A stretch of DNA of 64,000 nt from Bacteroidales bacterium (GTDB lineage: Bacteria; Bacteroidota; Bacteroidia; Bacteroidales; Tenuifilaceae): assembly GCA_020636845.1 (NCBI GenBank), contig JACJXD010000001.1, positions 186,001 to 250,000 of the forward strand, in the 5' to 3' direction. The position numbers and the translations under genes were made by a program. Position 1 is the stretch's first letter. Each line of letters starts with the position of its first letter. Positions 1 to 8,670 of the stretch are shown here, one piece after another. Below the pieces are notes generated by a model, which did no database searches, had not been told where the DNA came from, and saw only the letters and a list, made by a program, of their open reading frames with translations.

Positions 1-1175
1 CCATCGAATTTTATAAGCAAATAAGTCGTTACTATTTGAAATGCAGCCGTAATACCAAAAACAATGGGCATAATTTTGGTCTTTTGAAAGTAAAATATTG
101 GCATGGAAAGATAGTAGTACCAAACACGGACGATTCTTCCTGCGAATAGCAATGGCAATAATGCAAAAGAGGCATATAATTCCTTGTTATTAACAACCAC
201 TGGAACTAATAGGGGAACTAGTATGTAGTAAAAAGGGACAAATAAGATGTTTACCATTGTGAAAGTGTGAAAGTACTTATTAATTTCAATGTCTCCTGCA
301 GGCTTATCGCCTCTTTGTTTCCACAACTTAAAAATTTTAGGAGATATGGCTCCGGATAATCCATTCTGAATAAATTCGATGGCCATTGATATTTTAACAG
401 CAAAGTCGAAAATGGCAACCGATTTCTCGGACATCAATCCAAGGATAAAGTATCTGTCTATGTTATTTATTATCCAGAATAAAATGTTGTATATGTAAAG
501 AGGTGCTGAATAGCTAAGCAGCCGTTTTAGAACTACTAAGTCGAACTTTAGCCTACTTTGACTAATAAGAAATACGATTGACCAGATAAATGTTACTAAG
601 GCGCCGGAAAATCGTCCCCATACAGGCGCTGCAAGCGATAATGGCTTTAAGTACAATCCTACTATTGTAACAATAAGAACAAGACTAAAATGAACGACAT
701 TAGACCAAAAATAGGGAAGAGGCTTTTCTCTATATATCTGTAGTGTAGTGTATGACTTAAAAATACCATTAAATAGTCCTGTTAGTAACGATAAAAAGCC
801 GTATGGAAAGAAGTGTAAGTCTTTTCCTGGGTAAGCAACAGAAAAAATATAATTTCCTATTGAGGAAAAGAGTAGCAGTAATCCTCCGCTGTATAATAGC
901 ATAAAAAGGGTCGAAGTTCCGATGAACTTTTCCCTTTCTTCTTTAACCGAACTGTAATGGATATAGTTTAACCCCATAAAATTGTCGGTAGCAAATGTGA
1001 AAAGAACCCTAGCTAGTTCGCTGAGTACTATGTAAATTGCCAGAAGCCCAAAATCGGAAGTAGAAAGCAAGGTATGATTCCCGTAGAAAGGGAGTAGAAT
1101 AATGCTTGATGCCAATGGCAATGCACCAATAATGGTGTAAACTAACGACGATTTTATGAAAGATTTAGATATCAC
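1..1175 (-). CDS. Polysaccharide flippase (Wzx-like, MOP superfamily), 3' end cut off by window
   Basis: Reading the minus strand from 1175 gives an uninterrupted frame of about 391 codons that leaves the window at position 1. The product is strongly hydrophobic, with many transmembrane helices separated by short charged loops, as in oligosaccharide/O-antigen flippases that move undecaprenyl-linked sugar units across the inner membrane. No ATG is available at the 5' end: an in-frame TAG lies just upstream and the first plausible start is the GTG at 1173-1175 (MISKSFIKSSLVYTIIGALP). It is divergent from the methyltransferase at 1430 and, with the glycosyltransferase at 2305, suggests the margin of an exopolysaccharide or O-antigen cluster. 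Family is inferred from hydropathy and general resemblance; substrate unknown. Confidence 0.75.
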   Translation of the reverse strand, partial: MISKSFIKSSLVYTIIGALPLASSIILLPFYGNHTLLSTSDFGLLAIYIVLSELARVLFTFATDNFMGLNYIHYSSVKEEREKFIGTSTLFMLLYSGGLLLLFSSIGNYIFSVAYPGKDLHFFPYGFLSLLTGLFNGIFKSYTTLQIYREKPLPYFWSNVVHFSLVLIVTIVGLYLKPLSLAAPVWGRFSGALVTFIWSIVFLISQSRLKFDLVVLKRLLSYSAPLYIYNILFWIINNIDRYFILGLMSEKSVAIFDFAVKISMAIEFIQNGLSGAISPKIFKLWKQRGDKPAGDIEINKYFHTFTMVNILFVPFYYILVPLLVPVVVNNKELYASFALLPLLFAGRIVRVWYYYLSMPIFYFQKTKIMPIVFGITAAFQIVTTYLLIKFD

Positions 1176-1429
1176 TATGTACTAAACTAGATTATTTGGA
1201 CAAAGATATCTTTTGTTTGCTATTATTAAATTATATAATGTAGATAAAAGAAACAGATTACAAACATACACCATGTAATATAGTCTAATTAATGCAATAA
1301 AAGATTTTTGAGTTTTGGCTTTCTTTATACTTTTAAACAGTTTGTATATCTGTAATAACCTTTCTATTTTTGTTGTTATGCTTATTTCCCGTAGGTAATT
1401 ATTAAAGAACGAAGAATAAATTAGATAAT

Positions 1430-1975
1430 ATGGAAAGTGAAAAATTATTTAAAGATGTAAAAAATAAGTATTTACTGCACCGGTATATAAAGACATTTCA
1501 GTTTATTGAGAAGTTTACTACCAAAGATGAACTTATTTTGGATTTAGGTACAGAAAATTTGTTTTCAAACAAGTTAAAAGGAGTCGGATATAATATTAGT
1601 AATACAGAGGGACAAGACTTTGACATAGATTATATTGTACAAAATAATAGAATTGTAGATGTAACCTTTGCACTAGAAATATTAGAGCACTTGGTTTCTC
1701 CATTTCCTTTATTAACAAACTTGAAATCAAAAAAACTTATTGCCACAGTTCCACTTAGATTATGGTTTAATACGGCCTATAGGCATCCTAAAAATGAATG
1801 GGATTGGCATTACCATGAATTTGAAAGTTGGCAATTCGATTGGTTACTCAGGAAAAGCGGTTGGAAAATTATTTATACAGAAAAATGGAATTCGCCGTTG
1901 ACGAAGGTTGGGGTTAGACCTATAATAAGAGCATTAACTCCCAGATATTATGCTGTATATGCTGAACGAATTTAG
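1430..1975 (+). CDS. Small SAM-dependent methyltransferase-like protein
   Basis: This 181-residue protein has the layout of a short class I methyltransferase. A degenerate SAM-binding motif I (LILDLGTEN, near residues 35-43) is followed by an acidic strand (GQDFDIDYI) and a motif-IV-like segment (FALEILEHL) of the kind seen in Methyltransf_11/23 proteins. The C-terminal half is rich in Trp and His (NEWDWHYHEFESWQFDWLL), as in small methyltransferases of glycan clusters. Motif I lacks the usual second glycine (DLGTE instead of DxGxG), so activity is uncertain. It stands alone between the divergent flippase and a degraded region, so any role in glycan decoration is inferred from location. Confidence 0.6.
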   Translation: MESEKLFKDVKNKYLLHRYIKTFQFIEKFTTKDELILDLGTENLFSNKLKGVGYNISNTEGQDFDIDYIVQNNRIVDVTFALEILEHLVSPFPLLTNLKSKKLIATVPLRLWFNTAYRHPKNEWDWHYHEFESWQFDWLLRKSGWKIIYTEKWNSPLTKVGVRPIIRALTPRYYAVYAERI

Positions 1976-2073
1976 TTAAATTGATTTCAAATTAAAATTC
2001 TTATCAATAAATTTGTTTGGTCTGGAGTTATTCGTTTGTTCCGATTTTATGTGTAGAATTATACACACACCAA

Positions 2074-2246
2074 CTATTTCAACATATACCTGTACATTAT
2101 GATTGGGTTGTATCCTTCAAAATCTACAAACTTTTCAATTTTTAGATTTGATGCTAACTTTTTTAAATATCAACAGATGCACTTTCAACTAATATTACTT
2201 TTAAGTTTGGAGTTTTATAAATAAGTTTTGTAATTGCACTAAGAAG
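2074..2246 (-). pseudogene. Decayed C-terminal fragment of an unidentified gene
   Basis: The gap 1976-2304 holds no intact gene. On the minus strand, a peptide-like stretch (AITKLIYKTPNLKVILVESA) runs from about 2246 to a TAA near 2172, and a second (KLASNLKIEKFVDFEGYNPI) continues one frame over to a TAG at 2074-2076. Restoring one base in the A-rich run near 2165 joins them into about 55 protein-like residues; an in-frame stop lies just upstream. It follows the glycosyltransferase at 2305 on the same strand, so it may be the tail of a lost glycan-cluster gene. The parent family was not recognised. Confidence 0.4.
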
Positions 2247-2304
2247 TTATTTACTTTCACTAGGTGAAATTTTTATATGTACAATTTTATTTCAATAAAA
2301 ACAG

Positions 2305-3474
2305 TTAGTCGAATTGATGATATAAATTTACCAATACTGTTCCATCCTTTGACCAGTTGTATTTTTCCCTGACCCATTTTTGCCCGTTTTCTATATTTCT
2401 TCCAACCTTTAGTGTCTCTTTATGAAGTTCAAGAAAAGTTTTGGAAAGACTTTCAACATTCCTGTCTTCAAAGCATTTTCCTGTCCCTGTCTCTGTCAAT
2501 ATCCTTTTTAGTGGTTTGCAGTCGGACGATAAAATAGGTATTCCGGCATACATATACTGGAATATTTTGTGGGGTAGTGTTGCATCGGTGTGGGGTGAAC
2601 GGATGTGCGGGATAATTGCATAGTCAGATTGGCTTACCAGTTTCAGCAATTCATCCTGTTTTTTCCAACCAAAGAATTTTACTGATCTTGATATGCCTAG
2701 GGATTCAACTTGCTCTTTTAAATGGGCAAGGTAACTTCCTGAACCGATGATCCATAGCCTGAAATTTGGAATTTTAGCAATAATAGAAGGTGTCGCTTCA
2801 ATGACATATTGTATGCCCCGGTGATAATTGATTCCACCTCCATATACCATGGTGACAAATTTAGAATCCCTGATCTGTTCTGGGAAATTGAACAGTTCCA
2901 TGTTCAGGGTGTTGGATACAACGGCTATTTTTTCTTTTTCAGCACCATTCATTACCAATCGGTCTTTGGCTTCATCTACTACTACAACTACTCTGTCGGC
3001 CAGTGAAACTTGTTCTTTTTCATATTGCTCCCATTGAGGAATCGAGCAAAGTACTCTTCCCAGCAATGATTTGGTATGAGTGGAGATATTCAGTAATGCG
3101 GGCCAGTTTTCGTGAAGATCAAGGACATAATGCAGTCCATATTTTTTTTTCAGTTTTAAAGCAAGGGATGCAAGTGGCAGGTCATGCACATGTATGGCTT
3201 CAAATTTTTCACTTTTAAGCAAAGCAGAAAGCCGTTTTTCCCAAAACTGAAAATAGAATCGAAATTTTAATGCACCAACACTGCTTTTATACCTCAATGA
3301 TCCCATTTTGAAGCGGTGGATTACCAACCCTTTTTGGATTTCAGTTTCCGGTTGTCCGTTTTTTAATAGGCAGGCAATATGAACTTCATGACCTGCCTCT
3401 ATGAGTGTGTATGCTTCATTGCTAACTCTGGTATCTGGCGGGAACCCAGATTCAAGAACCATCAAAATTTTCAT
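2305..3474 (-). CDS. Glycosyltransferase family 4 (group 1)
   Basis: A 389-residue GT-B-fold glycosyltransferase. The N-terminus (MKILMVLESGFPPDTRVSNE) is the usual GT4 opening with a glycine-containing donor loop. The middle has a linker with VVSNTLNMELF, and the C-terminal domain carries VYGGGINYHRGIQ and the sugar-nucleotide region around IIPHIRSPHTDATLPHKIF, where the conserved E-x7-E motif is not obvious. GT4 enzymes transfer an activated sugar onto a growing lipid-linked glycan at the cytoplasmic membrane. The ATG at 3474 is preferred over a TTG one codon earlier. It belongs with the flippase and methyltransferase as an envelope-glycan group; donor and acceptor cannot be told. Confidence 0.85.
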   Translation of the reverse strand: MKILMVLESGFPPDTRVSNEAYTLIEAGHEVHIACLLKNGQPETEIQKGLVIHRFKMGSLRYKSSVGALKFRFYFQFWEKRLSALLKSEKFEAIHVHDLPLASLALKLKKKYGLHYVLDLHENWPALLNISTHTKSLLGRVLCSIPQWEQYEKEQVSLADRVVVVVDEAKDRLVMNGAEKEKIAVVSNTLNMELFNFPEQIRDSKFVTMVYGGGINYHRGIQYVIEATPSIIAKIPNFRLWIIGSGSYLAHLKEQVESLGISRSVKFFGWKKQDELLKLVSQSDYAIIPHIRSPHTDATLPHKIFQYMYAGIPILSSDCKPLKRILTETGTGKCFEDRNVESLSKTFLELHKETLKVGRNIENGQKWVREKYNWSKDGTVLVNLYHQFD

Positions 3475-3559
3475 CAAAATTTTCTATAAGAGTTTGTCAA
3501 AAATTCACTTTGATAGATAGGCTTTTCGAGTAATAAATAAGAAAAATGATTTATTATGA

Positions 3560-4441
3560 TTACCCGTATATTTCTTTTTTTGCTGCTCTTAATGTGTTTT
3601 TTAATAGCGAAGCTATTGTTAATGGGCCAACGCCGCCGGGAACGGGTGTAATGTAACTGCACTTTGGTGCTACTTCGTCAAACTTAACATCGCCGAGGAG
3701 TTTCCAGCCCGATTTTGTTTTATCGCTTTTAACACGTGTTATTCCAACGTCAACAACAACGGCTCCTTCTTTTACCATATCGGCGGTAACAAACTCGGCT
3801 TTTCCCATTGCAACAATCAAGATGTCGGCATTTTTGGTGAACTCTTTAATGTTAGGAGTTTTGCTATGACATACGGTTACCGTACAATCTCCGGGATAAG
3901 CCTTGAGCGATAGCAGGTTTGCAATGGGGCGTCCGACAATGTTGCTCCGGCCAAGTACAACGCAATGCTTTCCGGATGTTTCTATTTTATACCGACGTAA
4001 AAGTTCGATAATTCCATCGGGTGTAGCCGATATGTAGGAGGGAAGACCTATAACCATTCGTCCAACGTTGATAGGATGAAATCCATCCACATCCTTACGC
4101 GGGTCAATTGCTTCAATTACCTTTTGCTCATCGATATGTTTGGGCAAGGGCATTTGAACAATGAAACCATCTACCAAAGGGTCGTTATTCAGTTTTTCGA
4201 TTTCTTGCAGAAGTTCAACTTCGGTAATAGTGTCTTCAAAGCGTAGCACCTGTGATTCGAAACCAACCTGATTGCATGATTTTTCCTTATGTCCTACGTA
4301 TGTTTCGCTAGCTCCGTCGTGACCAACCAATATGGCTACCAAACGGGGAATTTTTCCTCCCTCTTTCTTTATCTTTTCAACTTCGGTAGCAATTTCACCT
4401 TTTATTTCATCGGATATGCGTTTCCCGTCAAGTAGTTCCAT
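3560..4441 (-). CDS. folD: Bifunctional methylenetetrahydrofolate dehydrogenase / methenyltetrahydrofolate cyclohydrolase
   Basis: FolD interconverts 5,10-methylene-, 5,10-methenyl- and 10-formyl-tetrahydrofolate in the cytoplasm, supplying one-carbon units for purines and formyl-methionine. From the ATG at 4441 the protein is 293 residues, normal for the family. A longer reading begins at a TTG at 4462 and adds seven residues, but the family signature start (MELLDGKRIS) favours 4441. The catalytic Y-x3-K (Y48, K52 in TYVGHKEKSC), the substrate loop VDGFIVQMPLP, the NADP motif GRSNIVGRPIANLL and the C-terminal TPVPGGVGPLTIASLL are all present. It lies 48 bp downstream of ffh on the same strand and is probably cotranscribed with it. 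Confidence 0.96.
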   Translation of the reverse strand: MELLDGKRISDEIKGEIATEVEKIKKEGGKIPRLVAILVGHDGASETYVGHKEKSCNQVGFESQVLRFEDTITEVELLQEIEKLNNDPLVDGFIVQMPLPKHIDEQKVIEAIDPRKDVDGFHPINVGRMVIGLPSYISATPDGIIELLRRYKIETSGKHCVVLGRSNIVGRPIANLLSLKAYPGDCTVTVCHSKTPNIKEFTKNADILIVAMGKAEFVTADMVKEGAVVVDVGITRVKSDKTKSGWKLLGDVKFDEVAPKCSYITPVPGGVGPLTIASLLKNTLRAAKKEIYG

Positions 4442-4489
4442 AATTTTAGAGTTAAAGGCCAATAATTTAAATATTATATTCGGAATGGT

Positions 4490-5824
4490 TTACCTTCTTG
4501 GTTGTTGGCTCATCATGCGAGCCAAGTTTTTAGCGCCTCCTCCCGAAACCATTTTCATCATTTTGCGCATTTCATCGAATTGCTTCATAAGCCGATTGAC
4601 TTCGGTTATCGAAGTACCGCTTCCATCGGCAATACGTTTCCGACGGCTGCCGTTAATCAAACTGGGATCCTCACGTTCTGTAGGAGTCATCGACTTTATA
4701 ATAGCCTCAATGCCTTTAAAGGCATCGTCATCAATGTCAATATTCTTCATTGCCTTTCCAACCCCCGGTATCATCGATGCTAAATCCTTCAGATTTCCCA
4801 TTTTCTTTATCTGGCTAATTTGATCCAGAAAATCGTTGAAGTTGAAGCGGTTTTTAAGAATTTTCTTTTGAAGTTCCTTCGCTTTTTCAGCATCGTACTG
4901 TTCTTGAGCTTTTTCGACCAACGATACAATATCACCCATACCCAATATACGGTCGGCCATACGATCGGGGTGGAAAATATCGAGGGAGTCCAACTTTTCG
5001 CCTAAGCTAACAAACTTAATAGGCTTATCTACAACGGAACGAATGGAAAGCGCCGCACCACCACGGGTGTCACCATCGAGTTTGGTAAGTACAACCCCGT
5101 CGAAATTCAACTTGTCGTTAAACTCCTTGGCGGTATTAACAGCATCCTGACCAGTCATGGAGTCAACAACGAACAAAATTTCTTGGGGACTTACTGCTTT
5201 TTTGATAGCGGCAACTTCGTTCATCATGACCTCGTCTATGGCAAGGCGTCCGGCCGTATCGATAATAACAACATTATTTCCCGAGTTTTTCGCACTCTTA
5301 ATGGCATCCTTGGCTATGCTGACAGGATCTTTACTGCCTTCAACAGAAAATACGGGTACGTTTATTTGGCTTCCCAAAACTTTTAGCTGATCGATAGCCG
5401 CAGGACGATAAACGTCGCCGGCAACCAGCAGGGGCATTTTCCCCTTTTTAGATTTGAGGTGGCTTGCCAGTTTTGCCGAGAATGTGGTTTTGCCGGAACC
5501 CTGTAGCCCGGCAATGAGTATTACGGTAGGATTGCCGCTAAGGTTAATGTCGGTGGCCTTTCCACCCATAAGTTCGGCAAGTTCGTCGTGAACTACTTTT
5601 ACCAACAGTTGTCCCGGCTTTATGGCATTTAGTACGTTCATGCCCATTGCCTTCCGTTTTACCTCGTCGGTAAAATTCTTGGCCACTTTATAGTTTACGT
5701 CGGCATCGAGTAGGGAACGGCGAACCTCCTTTAGGGTTTCGGCAACATTAATTTCGCTTATTCGGCCTTCGCCTTTTAGTAGTTTGAATGAACGCTCCAG
5801 TCGTTCTGTTAGATTCTCAAACAT
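4490..5824 (-). CDS. ffh: Signal recognition particle protein Ffh (SRP54)
   Basis: The protein GTPase of SRP binds signal sequences on ribosomes and delivers nascent membrane proteins to FtsY. At 444 residues it has the expected three parts: an N-terminal helical bundle, a G domain with P-loop GLQGSGKTTFSAKLA (around residue 110), DTAGRLAIDE and TKLDGDTRGG, and a methionine-rich M domain ending in SRRKRIADGSGTSITEVNRL (RNA binding) and RKMMKMVSGGGAKNLARMM. The ATG at 5822-5824 gives the standard start MFENLTERLERSFK. It heads the ffh-folD pair. The 190 bp between it and the LRR gene contain no recognisable gene. Confidence 0.97.
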   Translation of the reverse strand: MFENLTERLERSFKLLKGEGRISEINVAETLKEVRRSLLDADVNYKVAKNFTDEVKRKAMGMNVLNAIKPGQLLVKVVHDELAELMGGKATDINLSGNPTVILIAGLQGSGKTTFSAKLASHLKSKKGKMPLLVAGDVYRPAAIDQLKVLGSQINVPVFSVEGSKDPVSIAKDAIKSAKNSGNNVVIIDTAGRLAIDEVMMNEVAAIKKAVSPQEILFVVDSMTGQDAVNTAKEFNDKLNFDGVVLTKLDGDTRGGAALSIRSVVDKPIKFVSLGEKLDSLDIFHPDRMADRILGMGDIVSLVEKAQEQYDAEKAKELQKKILKNRFNFNDFLDQISQIKKMGNLKDLASMIPGVGKAMKNIDIDDDAFKGIEAIIKSMTPTEREDPSLINGSRRKRIADGSGTSITEVNRLMKQFDEMRKMMKMVSGGGAKNLARMMSQQPRR

Positions 5825-6014
5825 AAGGATTCTGTATTGTTAACAATTTAAGTCATGCAAAATTAGCAAAATCGGCATGAATAAGCCTATAAAAATATTA
5901 AAAATGCTAAATAGGCTTGAACATTAGAAGAAAAATTAATGGGGTTGACAAATGTTTTTAAGAAAGCCTTTTGCTTAAAAAAAATATTTTTTCGGAAGTT
6001 TTTTCTTCTAACTT

Positions 6015-6761
6015 CTACTTGAACCATTCGGACAATTTGTATCCCATGGACAGAAACTCGTATAACTCTTCATCGAGGGGATTCCATTCGAAGCCTACGT
6101 TTTCCAGTTTGCTAAGATTTGCTATTTCAGTTGGTAGTTTACTTATTGTGTTATTGCATAGTTCGAAACGCTCTATAGTTTCCGGGAAAGCGTGTTTTAT
6201 GTTAAAATTGGAGAAGTCAAAATTTTCCAATCTTGATAGCGTTTCTATTTCAGGGGGAATGCTTTTAATCTTATTGCTGCCTATGTTTAGATATTTCAGA
6301 TTTTTGCAGCCTAAAATTTCATCCGGAAATTTTTCGAACAGGTTGAATGATAAATCGAGATATTCAAGGTTATTTAGTTTTTCGAAGCCTTTAGGCAATT
6401 TACTTAGAAGATTATTACGCAGTTCCAAAACCTTTAGATTTGGTAAATTTCCAATGTTATTTGGTAGTTGTTGTAGTTCAATTTGGTTGAGTTTTAGTGT
6501 TTCCAGCATTCTTAATTTTACAATGTTTTCCGGCAAGGAGGCTATAGCATTATTGTCGAACGAAACTTCCCACCAAAATTCCTCATCAATTAAAGCCGAC
6601 CGGTTGTTTATAATGTAATCGGAACTTAAATCTAACTCCTTAACCCACGTAAAACTCAGCACCTTTTCGGGAAATTCGAATAAGTCTAATTTTCTTAAAT
6701 CGAGATATTCGTTTTGTTCATTTTTTGCGTTTTCTATTAATCTGCTTACATAATCGCCCAT
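6015..6761 (-). CDS. Leucine-rich repeat protein
   Basis: From the ATG at 6761 this is a 248-residue protein built largely of about seven leucine-rich repeats of roughly 23 residues with the pattern LxxLxLxxNxLxxLPxxI, for example LKVLELRNNLLSKLPKGF and LEYLDLSFNLFEKFPDEI. No signal peptide, catalytic domain or membrane segment is seen, so a cytoplasmic protein-binding role is the most that can be said. A longer frame starts at a TTG (6794) but the extra residues are hydrophobic low-complexity sequence, and MGDYVSRLIENAK is the better start. It follows argS by about 90 bp on the same strand. Function unknown. Confidence 0.8.
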   Translation of the reverse strand: MGDYVSRLIENAKNEQNEYLDLRKLDLFEFPEKVLSFTWVKELDLSSDYIINNRSALIDEEFWWEVSFDNNAIASLPENIVKLRMLETLKLNQIELQQLPNNIGNLPNLKVLELRNNLLSKLPKGFEKLNNLEYLDLSFNLFEKFPDEILGCKNLKYLNIGSNKIKSIPPEIETLSRLENFDFSNFNIKHAFPETIERFELCNNTISKLPTEIANLSKLENVGFEWNPLDEELYEFLSMGYKLSEWFK

Positions 6762-6854
6762 GATAAAAAATTTAAGGAGTAAAAATCGTATCAATTTTAA
6801 TAAAAAAATGCCGGCAATGTTCTTACCGGCAAAGTTTTTATTTAATGATTATGG

Positions 6855-8645
6855 TTACATCATTTCTGGTACATCGATTCCCAAAAGCCACATGGCATTT
6901 TTTAACGTGTTGGCAACTACGGTGGATAAGTTAATTCTGAAAAGTCGGGTAGAAGCATTCTCTTCCTTTAATATTGAGTAATCGTGGTAAAACTGGTTAT
7001 ACTCTTTAGCCAATTCGTATGCATAGTTTGCAATAAGCGCCGGATTATGTTCGCTTGCCGAATTTTGAACTGCTTCGGGGAATTTCCCAATTAACTTTAT
7101 AAGTGTTACTTCCTTTTCGTTAGGCGAAATATTATTGTCAGTTTTACCTTCGATAATGCCCATTTCGTTTGCCTTGCGAATTACCGAGCGAATACGCGCA
7201 TGTGTGTATTGGATGAAAGGCCCTGTATTTCCGTTAAAATCGATGGATTCTTTCGGATTAAAGGTCATATTCTTTTTGGGATCAACCTTAAGGATGAAAT
7301 ACTTGAGCGCTCCAAGTCCTATCATCCGGATAATTTGGTTGGTGGTGGAAGTGTCAACGTCGTCGAGTTTGCCAAGTTCGTTGGACATATCGCGAGCCGT
7401 TTCAACCATTTCATTCATTAAATCATCGGCATCGACTACCGTACCCTCGCGCGATTTCATTTTCCCTTCGGGTAAGAGTACCATTCCGTACGATAGGTGA
7501 TATAATGCATCGGACCAGTTATATCCAAGTTTTTTCATTATCAGTTTTAACACTTGGAAATGGTATTCCTGCTCGTTTCCCACTACGTAAATATGCTCCT
7601 GAAAATGATACTCGTTATACCGCTGAATGGCAGTTCCAATATCCTGCGTAATGTACACCGATGTTCCGTCGGCACGTAAAAGTAACTTTTCGTCGAGACC
7701 GTCGGCTGTTAAGTCTATCCATACCGAACCGTCATCCTTTTTATGAAAAACGCCCTTGCTTAGGCCATGTGCAACTTCTGCTTTTCCTAAAAGGTAGGTT
7801 TGCGATTCGTAGTAGGTCTTATCGAATGTGATGCCTAAATCGGAGTATGTTTGGTCGAAACCTTTGTAAACCCAGCCGTTCATTTTTTCCCAGAGTGCAA
7901 TGGTTTCCGGATCTTTAGCCTCCCATTTGCGAAGTAGTTCCTGGGCTTCGAGTAGGATAGGGGCTTTTACTTTTGCCTCTTCCTCGCTTAAACCTTCTGC
8001 TTTTAATTTTTCAACTTGTACCTTAAACTCTTTATCGAAACGGACATAGTAGTTTCCGACAAACAAATCTCCCTTTTTCCCGCTTGATTGTGGTGTTTCG
8101 CCATTACCAAATTTCATCCATGCTATCATGGATTTGCAAATGTGTACGCCTCTGTCGTTAACCAGATTCACCTTTACAACTCTTTTGCCGCTTTTTTCCA
8201 ATATTCTGGAAATAGACATACCTAACAAGTTATTCCTAATATGCCCCAAATGCAGCGGCTTGTTGGTATTTGGCGAAGAAAACTCGATAACTATTGGATC
8301 CTCGGTTTGATTAAAAGCCTTGAAGCCGAAGTCTTTCTGACTTAAAACATCATTGAAAGTATTTACCCAATAAGATGGTGTTAGCGAGATATTCAAAAAG
8401 CCTTTTATTACGTTGAAGCCTTTAATTTCAGGATGAAGTTCAACTAACTTTTCACCTATTGCATTACAGGTTTCTTCGGGCGATTTATGTGAGATTTTTA
8501 GCAACGGAAAGGCGACAAGTGTAATGTCGCCTTCGAAATCCTTTCTGGTTTGTTGAAGTTGAAGTTGTCCGGTATCCGGTTCTACTCCCCATATATCCTT
8601 AACAATGCTGCGTACTTTCTCCTCTAAAAATTGTTCTATATTCAT
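6855..8645 (-). CDS. argS: Arginyl-tRNA synthetase
   Basis: This class I synthetase charges tRNA-Arg with arginine using ATP. At 596 residues it has normal length. An N-terminal Arg-tRNA recognition domain is followed by the HIGH-type motif in FSSPNTNKPLHLGHIRNNLLG, the KMSKS equivalent in GKMKSREGTVVDADDL, and the C-terminal DALR anticodon-binding domain (FIQYTHARIRSVIRKANE to the closing MWLLGIDVPEMM). ATG at 8643-8645. It sits 25 bp downstream of secA on the same strand, so cotranscription is likely. The window also carries one of its substrates, tRNA-Arg(TCT), near 45.4 kb, but the two are not linked. Confidence 0.97.
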   Translation of the reverse strand: MNIEQFLEEKVRSIVKDIWGVEPDTGQLQLQQTRKDFEGDITLVAFPLLKISHKSPEETCNAIGEKLVELHPEIKGFNVIKGFLNISLTPSYWVNTFNDVLSQKDFGFKAFNQTEDPIVIEFSSPNTNKPLHLGHIRNNLLGMSISRILEKSGKRVVKVNLVNDRGVHICKSMIAWMKFGNGETPQSSGKKGDLFVGNYYVRFDKEFKVQVEKLKAEGLSEEEAKVKAPILLEAQELLRKWEAKDPETIALWEKMNGWVYKGFDQTYSDLGITFDKTYYESQTYLLGKAEVAHGLSKGVFHKKDDGSVWIDLTADGLDEKLLLRADGTSVYITQDIGTAIQRYNEYHFQEHIYVVGNEQEYHFQVLKLIMKKLGYNWSDALYHLSYGMVLLPEGKMKSREGTVVDADDLMNEMVETARDMSNELGKLDDVDTSTTNQIIRMIGLGALKYFILKVDPKKNMTFNPKESIDFNGNTGPFIQYTHARIRSVIRKANEMGIIEGKTDNNISPNEKEVTLIKLIGKFPEAVQNSASEHNPALIANYAYELAKEYNQFYHDYSILKEENASTRLFRINLSTVVANTLKNAMWLLGIDVPEMM

Positions 8646-8670
8646 CTACAAATCAGTATAAGGTTAAACT

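Noticed and set aside
4332..4823. 163-codon plus-strand frame across folD and ffh
   Set aside because: Antisense to two conserved housekeeping genes; hydrophobic composition is a by-product of codon bias.
5971..6618. 215-codon plus-strand frame opposite the LRR gene
   Set aside because: The minus-strand product has regular leucine-rich repeats; the plus frame is Ser/Phe/Leu-rich antisense of that repeat pattern.
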